From an uncultured Solobacterium sp. (GTDB taxonomy: Bacteria > Bacillota_I > Bacilli_A > Erysipelotrichales > Erysipelotrichaceae): a stretch of DNA of 14,422 nucleotides. Numbering within the stretch: position 1 is the first letter of the stretch; each line of letters begins with the position of its first letter. This document shows, piece by piece, positions 10,576-14,422 of this stretch. The position numbers and the translations under genes are program-made. The stretch lies in NCBI GenBank assembly GCA_937910655.1, contig CALEMV010000012.1, positions 1-14,422 on the forward strand. Reading direction: 5' to 3'. A model generated the notes under the pieces. The model had not been told where the DNA came from, made no database searches, and saw only the letters and a program-made list of their open reading frames with translations.

Positions 10576-11121
10576 TTAGGCAGCTGCCTCAGCAGCTTCT
10601 TTTACTTCTTCAGCAACCGGAGCAGCTCCGTTAGCTGGTTTTGCTTCAGCAACAGCATTCACAGCACGTGCGAATGAAGATACTGGAGCGTTCAATACAG
10701 ATAGCAACATGCTGAGCATGCCTTCTCTGTTTGGTAATGCAGAGAGTTCATTTACTGTGTTGAGATCAACAACCTTACCTTCAACAATACCACCCTTAAG
10801 AACTAATGCCTTGTGCTTCTTAGCAAACTTAGCCATTACACGAGCAGCACCAGTTTCATCACCACCGAATGCCAATGCGTTAGGACCTGTTAAGCAATCC
10901 TTAAGATCGCCATATCCTGCATCTTCAGCAGCCTTACTAGCTAATGTGTTCTTATAAACCTTAAGTTCAACACCTTCAGCACGTAATGCTCTACGGAGTT
11001 CAGTAACCTCAGCAACTGAGAGGCCACGGTACTCGGCAACGATAGTTGATGAAGAGTTAGTGAATTTTTCCTTAATTTCGGAAACGACACCCTGCTTAGA
11101 CTCTAATACAGTCTGATTCAT
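10576..11121 (-). CDS. rplJ: 50S ribosomal protein L10
   Basis: Base of the ribosomal stalk: it binds 23S rRNA and carries L7/L12 dimers on its C-terminal helix. It has 181 residues, slightly longer than many homologues. The N-terminal rRNA-binding domain contains the typical VAEYRGLSVAEVTELRRALR segment (about 28-47) and KVYKNTLA (about 54-61). The C-terminus has an Ala/Glu-rich tail after about 160. It is the first gene of this operon. In many Firmicutes rplK and rplA precede it, but here the upstream gene is divergent. L10 is the expected repressor of its own mRNA through the leader upstream. The ribosome binding site is AGGAAGGTG. Confidence 0.97.
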   Translation of the reverse strand: MNQTVLESKQGVVSEIKEKFTNSSSTIVAEYRGLSVAEVTELRRALRAEGVELKVYKNTLASKAAEDAGYGDLKDCLTGPNALAFGGDETGAARVMAKFAKKHKALVLKGGIVEGKVVDLNTVNELSALPNREGMLSMLLSVLNAPVSSFARAVNAVAEAKPANGAAPVAEEVKEAAEAAA

Positions 11122-11160
11122 ACTTCACCTTCCTATTCTCTGTTATCGAATACACATTTA

Positions 11161-11262
11161 GAAAGAAAGCCCTCGCAGACAGCGAGAGCAAAAGTACATT
11201 GATATGAACTTTCATCTACCTCGGTAACCTTATTAAGCATACGCCGTTACTGTCTGTGGTAT
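11161..11262 (-). promoter_or_regulatory. L10 leader with terminator/antiterminator (r-protein autoregulation)
   Basis: On the minus strand the untranslated region before rplJ has the conserved look of the Firmicutes L10 leader: GACAG, then GTAAC and GTTAC arms of a stem (about 11252-11225) ending in ACCGAGG. A terminator follows: GCTCTCGC / GCGAGGGC with a TGTCT loop at 11169-11189, then a T-rich tail to 11161. CAGACAG at 11250-11256 is perfectly complementary to CTGTCTG at 11176-11182, inside the terminator, so antiterminator and terminator are mutually exclusive. The expected logic, known from B. subtilis, is that excess L10-L12 binds the leader and favours termination. Confidence 0.85.
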
Positions 11263-11276
11263 TTGATAACGATGAT

Positions 11277-11304
11277 ATGATACCATGCATTTTTATAATG
11301 TCAA
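11277..11304 (-). promoter_or_regulatory. Promoter of the rplJ-rplL operon
   Basis: On the minus strand TTGACA (11299-11304) and TATCAT (11277-11282) are spaced by 16 nt, with TGG just before the -10, an extended -10 form also used by the rrn promoter in this window. The predicted start is near 11270, leaving about 150 nt of leader that contains the L10 attenuator. Confidence 0.8.
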
Positions 11305-11432
11305 GTTCCATTTGCATTATTGTATTCTCAACCCGATTCCCCTATCAACACCACAAAAATTTCAAGATCTACGCAAAGGAAAATATACACCTTAAACTCC
11401 ATGACGTTATATACTAAGGAGGATAGTTTCAA

Positions 11433-11468
11433 ATGAATACAAGATTTCATTACAAGTATAGATTTTAG
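11433..11468 (+). CDS. Small leader ORF (11 codons) before the HD-domain gene
   Basis: ATG to TAG encodes MNTRFHYKYRF. A perfect AAGGAGG lies 10 nt before the ATG, the best ribosome binding site on this strand in the window. The stop is 14 nt before the HD gene start, whose own site is weak, so translational coupling or leader-peptide control is plausible. Five of eleven residues are His, Tyr or Phe. It is too short for homology to be judged and could instead be a chance ORF beside a displaced ribosome binding site. No convincing promoter was seen on this strand. The best, TTCAAG-17-TATACA at 11361-11389, is weak. Confidence 0.4.
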   Translation: MNTRFHYKYRF

Positions 11469-11482
11469 AAGAGAGCCTACCC

Positions 11483-12052
11483 ATGAATCCGAGAGAATAT
11501 TTAGAGATATTGCATATTGCTGAAAGATTGAAAGATACCACACGTCACTGCACGACGAGTAAAAGACGCATCGAGAGTGTTGCCGAACATAGTTGGAGAA
11601 TTTCCCTCATGGCCTTTCTTTTAAAGGATGAGTTCCCCAATGCAGATATTGATAAAGTAATCAGTATGTGCTTAATTCATGATTTAGGCGAATGTTTTAC
11701 CGGCGATATCCCAACATTCCTCAAAACGGATCATGACCGTGATATTGAAGATTCATTATTATCGCAATGGGTTAACACTCTCCCTGAAAACATCTCAACA
11801 CGAATGACAGAACTATATAACGAGATGAACCAACAAAAAACACTAGAATCCAAAATATATAAAGCCTTAGATAAGCTAGAAGCAGTTATCCAGCATAACG
11901 AATCACCAATTGATACATGGTCAGAGAATGAATATGAACTCAACCAAACCTATGCATTTGATGTTGTACAATTCTCTTCATGGCTAACTTCGCTTAGAAA
12001 AGAGATACTATCTGATACACTGCATAAAATTGATTCAGAAATCAAAGAATAG
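11483..12052 (+). CDS. HD-domain phosphohydrolase, YfbR/HDDC2-like 5'-deoxynucleotidase
   Basis: A 189-residue metal-dependent phosphohydrolase. Members of this family (HD_3; E. coli YfbR, human HDDC2) remove phosphate from deoxynucleoside 5'-monophosphates. The metal ligands are visible: H36 in SVAEHSWR, H66-D67 in CLIHDLGE, and D130 in KALDKLEA. E70 and the GDIP at 74-77 complete the usual signature, and R21 sits where a substrate-binding Arg is expected. Length is typical and there is no signal peptide or membrane segment, so it is cytosolic. It is transcribed divergently from rplJ and convergently with the PTS operon, as a single-gene unit with its own terminator. Only a weak GAGAG precedes the ATG. 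An in-frame stop at 11459 rules out a longer start. Substrate is inferred from family only. Confidence 0.85.
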   Translation: MNPREYLEILHIAERLKDTTRHCTTSKRRIESVAEHSWRISLMAFLLKDEFPNADIDKVISMCLIHDLGECFTGDIPTFLKTDHDRDIEDSLLSQWVNTLPENISTRMTELYNEMNQQKTLESKIYKALDKLEAVIQHNESPIDTWSENEYELNQTYAFDVVQFSSWLTSLRKEILSDTLHKIDSEIKE

Positions 12053-12083
12053 TCATCTTCTATTACATATTTTAGAGATCCTC

Positions 12084-12120
12084 AAAACACTTCAGATACA
12101 AATAAATCTAAAGTGTTTTT
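12084..12120 (+). terminator. Terminator after the HD-domain gene
   Basis: AAAACACTT pairs with AAGTGTTTT (9 bp). An inner AGAT / ATCT extends the stem past one mismatch, and a T-run follows. It lies 31 nt after the stop codon and suits the plus strand. The A-run on its other side means it may also stop leftward transcripts. A second 7-bp hairpin (ATTTCCT / AGGAAAT) at 12121-12142 follows directly. Confidence 0.85.
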
Positions 12121-12171
12121 ATTTCCTATCCAAAGAGGAAATATCTAATTACAGAACCTAAAATTGAGTTC

Positions 12172-12211
12172 TTAAAAACAGCAAAGGATGTGACACAATG
12201 CCACATCCCTT
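12172..12211 (-). terminator. Terminator of the PTS operon
   Basis: On the minus strand AAGGGATGTG pairs with CACATCCTTT (10 bp, one G-U) around a 9-nt loop. The T-run ends at about 12173. A smaller hairpin (GCATAA / TTATGC, 12215-12232) lies between it and the EIIC stop. It is convergent with the HD gene terminator, so the two units are insulated. Confidence 0.85.
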
Positions 12212-12240
12212 ATCGCATAATTGCGGTTATGCTTTCTAGA

Positions 12241-13320
12241 TTATTTATTACCTTCTGCCAATTCTTCCTCTGTTAATGGTTTCTTTGTGACTGCTAAGAT
12301 TGCCACGATAATCAGTGCACCAATTAACATATCTACTACATACCAAACTTGTCCTTCGATGACACCAGTAATCGCAACGATACCACCAAACGCTACAACG
12401 GAAGATACACCATGTACCATACCTAATGCTCCAGCGATTGCTGTACCGATTGCACATGCAATCCAAGTATGCTTGAAGTCTTTACCTGCAAATGGCCAAG
12501 CACCTTCTGTGATACCACCTGAGGATAGTAAGAATGCAGAGATACCTACAGAGCGATCTGCCTTTGTATAATGCTTTCTTAAGATAAATGACGCAAGACC
12601 CATACCGAGTGGAGGAATTGCACAGCACATACGGAACACACCGTTAGGGCCGTAGATACCTTCAGCCATTAATGCAAGTGTGAATGCTGTTGCAGCCTTT
12701 GAACATGGACCGCCAAAGTCAGCTGCTGCTAATAGTCCAATTCCAAGTCCTAACAAGATTGCATTTGTTCCACTTAGGCCATTCATTACATCAACGATAA
12801 CCTGTACAAACGCATTGATAGGTCCTGTTAAAACATAGATGTAGAAGATACCAACGACAAATGTCGTTAATAGAGGAATAAAGAATGTAGGCATCATTGG
12901 CTTCAAGGAGTCAATAACCTTCCAAGTCTTCATCCACTTAACGAAGTAACCTACGATAAAACCTAATAGTAAAGCTCCAATAAATCCTGTAGATAATTGT
13001 TCTTCTCCGATAGGATTATTTGCGACATAACCCATAATCAAACCTGGAGCTAATGCAGGTTTTCCAGCGATAGCGTAAGCGATATATCCGCAGATAACCG
13101 GAACCATCATGGAGAAGCCGGCAATACCTAAGCTATACACATTCTGCCAGAACTGATTGCTTGGAATGATTGCACCATTCTCGATATGACCTGTAAATAA
13201 AGTAAATGAGAATAACATACCACCAGCGATAATAACTGGTAAGAAATATGAGATACCCGTATTAAATGCTTTAAATATACTACGTCCAGTTTCTTTCAAC
13301 TTATGATTCATCTCACTCAT
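12241..13320 (-). CDS. PTS fructose-family sugar permease, EIIC
   Basis: Membrane permease of a phosphotransferase system. It moves the sugar across the cytoplasmic membrane while EIIB phosphorylates it. It has 359 residues from the chosen start and about nine hydrophobic segments. The family signatures are FGGPCSKAATAF at about 202-213 and GGITEGAWPFA at 268-278. In the fructose family the second usually reads GAIPFA, so Trp275 is unusual next to the proposed sugar site. The start at 13320 is preferred over 13344 because GGAGG lies 9 nt before it, giving an 8-nt overlap with the EIIB stop. Here EIIA, EIIB and EIIC are separate proteins, unlike fused FruA. The substrate cannot be fixed, though fructose or a related sugar or glycoside is likely. 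Confidence 0.92.
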   Translation of the reverse strand: MSEMNHKLKETGRSIFKAFNTGISYFLPVIIAGGMLFSFTLFTGHIENGAIIPSNQFWQNVYSLGIAGFSMMVPVICGYIAYAIAGKPALAPGLIMGYVANNPIGEEQLSTGFIGALLLGFIVGYFVKWMKTWKVIDSLKPMMPTFFIPLLTTFVVGIFYIYVLTGPINAFVQVIVDVMNGLSGTNAILLGLGIGLLAAADFGGPCSKAATAFTLALMAEGIYGPNGVFRMCCAIPPLGMGLASFILRKHYTKADRSVGISAFLLSSGGITEGAWPFAGKDFKHTWIACAIGTAIAGALGMVHGVSSVVAFGGIVAITGVIEGQVWYVVDMLIGALIIVAILAVTKKPLTEEELAEGNK

Positions 13321-13636
13321 TTGCCAAAGCCTCCGCTCTATCAATTAATTTCTTGATATCTTTGATTGCTTGTGTTGGATCAACTTCGATAACCTTACCT
13401 GCATCACGTTTTTCATCAAAGCGTTCATCGCCTTCGATGCCAATTGCGATAGCTAGAATAACGACATCAGCCGCATCGATTTCATCTTGTTCCAACTCAT
13501 TATTGATACCCATACCACCTTGTGTTTCAACCTTGCAGTCAATGCCTCTCTTCTTGCATTCCTGCTCGATTGCTTCTTGTGTCATGTACGTATGTGCGAT
13601 ACCTGCTGTACATGCACTTACTGCTACTAATTTCAT
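13313..13636 (-). CDS. PTS fructose-family EIIB
   Basis: Cytosolic phosphocarrier that takes phosphate from EIIA and gives it to the sugar bound to EIIC. It has 107 residues, normal for a stand-alone fructose-type EIIB. The phosphorylated cysteine is Cys9 in SACTAGIAHTYM. The commoner form is ACPTGIAHT, so Pro is replaced by Thr here. A GMGINNEL segment (about 42-49) follows, typical of this fold. The start overlaps the EIIA stop by 4 nt (ATGA), and AAGGAG precedes it within the EIIA coding end. The end overlaps EIIC. This is a tightly coupled operon. Confidence 0.93.
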   Translation of the reverse strand: MKLVAVSACTAGIAHTYMTQEAIEQECKKRGIDCKVETQGGMGINNELEQDEIDAADVVILAIAIGIEGDERFDEKRDAGKVIEVDPTQAIKDIKKLIDRAEALANE

Positions 13637-14088
13637 ACTTCCATCTCCTTTTCAATCGATTTCAAAAGTTCGTAAGACTCTTCAGGGCTCTTTGTATTTA
13701 AGAATTTCTCACGGAAATCTTCATGCATTAAATTCTTACTAAGCTCTGCTAGAATCTTCAAATGTTGCGTAGATCCTTTATCAGCAGGTACACCAATCAT
13801 CATCATGTGATCCACCCTGTCTTCTCCATCTTCATTTGTCCATGGACATCCATTCAAGAATTTCACATAGATAACAAATGCTTGATTGACTGCAGCTGAG
13901 ATTGCATGCGGGATTGCAATACCATAACCAATATAGGTTGCGATTACGTTTTCACGGTCAATAACAGCCTTAGCATACTCATCGTTATTATTTACAAATT
14001 CATTTGGTAAATGTGCAATGTCTTCAATTGCCTCATACTTATCACGATAAACTTTATCCGTGAAAATCGTTAATTCTTTTGCAAACAT
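13633..14088 (-). CDS. PTS fructose/mannitol-family EIIA
   Basis: Cytosolic phosphocarrier that accepts phosphate from HPr. It has 151 residues, a single EIIA (PTS_EIIA type 2) domain. The active-site His is H61 in GYGIAIPHA, with the second conserved His at H109 in GSTQHL. AAAGGAG lies 5 nt before the ATG. It heads the EIIA-EIIB-EIIC order and ends in a 4-nt overlap with EIIB. The 88 nt upstream separate it from the regulator gene. No promoter there convinced me, so it may be co-transcribed with the regulator. Confidence 0.94.
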   Translation of the reverse strand: MFAKELTIFTDKVYRDKYEAIEDIAHLPNEFVNNNDEYAKAVIDRENVIATYIGYGIAIPHAISAAVNQAFVIYVKFLNGCPWTNEDGEDRVDHMMMIGVPADKGSTQHLKILAELSKNLMHEDFREKFLNTKSPEESYELLKSIEKEMEV

Positions 14089-14176
14089 TTTTGTCTCCTT
14101 TCGCCTGTATCTATATTGTCCATCTATTCAACAATCGAGAACAGTTCACTTTTTTCAATTTAGAAATGGAAATTCA

Positions 14177-14422
14177 TTATACGGATTCTTCTTCAATCTT
14201 CAGAATAATTTCATGTAGCTTATAAAAGCTTTGTGTACGGATTAGGTCCTTTGTGTATTCGTCAGAACTCACAATCTGACTGAGTACTTTATAGAATGCA
14301 GGCATGGTATCATCGCCCTTCTCCTTCATAGATAATAGGAAGATGATTTGTACCGTATCCTTATCCCATTGGATTGGTTTTTGTAAGATGCCGATCTCAA
14401 CAAAGCTTTCCTTACCCATCGG
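14177..14422 (-). CDS. PRD-type PTS regulator, C-terminal EIIA-like domain (5' part outside window)
   Basis: The last 81 codons of a longer reading frame that stays open to the window edge. The sequence VEIGILQKPIQWDKDTVQII followed by FLLSMKEKG matches the second half of an EIIA type 2 domain as found at the C-terminus of LicR/MtlR/BglG-like PRD activators. The phosphorylated His of this domain should lie just past the edge. A stand-alone EIIA is less likely because the operon already has one and the regulator order is common. Such regulators are switched by phosphorylation from the PTS and usually control the adjacent transport genes. It lies 88 nt upstream of EIIA on the same strand. The Met at 14419 is internal, not a start. 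Confidence 0.75.
   Translation of the reverse strand, partial: PMGKESFVEIGILQKPIQWDKDTVQIIFLLSMKEKGDDTMPAFYKVLSQIVSSDEYTKDLIRTQSFYKLHEIILKIEEESV

Noticed and set aside
14089..14176. Promoter or operator for the PTS operon
   Set aside because: TTGAAA and a short GAACTGTTC palindrome are present, but no -35/-10 pair has acceptable spacing, and the dyads are too short to call.

Overview
The window looks like part of a low-GC Gram-positive chromosome, most likely the Erysipelotrichia (a Firmicutes/Bacillota lineage close to the Mollicutes). The basis is the general character of the 16S sequence, AT-rich intergenic DNA, strong AAGGAGG-type ribosome binding sites, the Firmicutes order rplJ-rplL-ybxB-rpoB-rpoC, and RNA polymerase subunits with Firmicutes-like cores but long lineage-specific insertions. 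Genus is not assigned. Position 1 falls inside the 16S gene and the last base falls inside a reading frame, so both ends are cut.

Layout, left to right. Nearly everything reads leftward (minus strand). Positions 1-1098 hold the 5' three quarters of a 16S rRNA gene. Positions 1099-1290 hold its leader (boxA and boxB-like elements) and a strong promoter with an A-tract UP element. A rho-independent terminator (1295-1323) separates this from rpoC (1339-5220) and rpoB (5234-9394). rpoBC has its own promoter overlapping the end of a small ybxB-type RNA methyltransferase gene (9500-10099), preceded by a hairpin that may act as a partial terminator after rplL (10178-10546) and rplJ (10576-11121). 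An L10-type attenuator leader and an extended -10 promoter lie upstream of rplJ.

The one clear plus-strand gene is an HD-domain 5'-deoxynucleotidase-like gene (11483-12052), preceded by an 11-codon open reading frame with a perfect Shine-Dalgarno. It converges on a leftward PTS operon: EIIC (12241-13320), EIIB (13313-13636), EIIA (13633-14088), and the 3' end of a PRD-type regulator (14177-14422) carrying an EIIA-like domain.

How it works together: the left 11 kb is a transcription/translation core with 16S rRNA, RNA polymerase and the L10/L12 stalk proteins co-oriented, with separate promoters and hairpins to tune each segment. The right 2.2 kb is a sugar uptake unit: EIIA and EIIB relay phosphate from HPr to a fructose-family permease, and the neighbouring regulator probably senses flux. 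No mobile element, CRISPR array, tRNA or obviously new multi-gene system was found. The most noteworthy observations are an Asn at the rifampicin-critical position of RpoB, a covarying base-pair change in 16S helix 27, large insertions in RpoB and RpoC, the L10 attenuator, and the small leader ORF.
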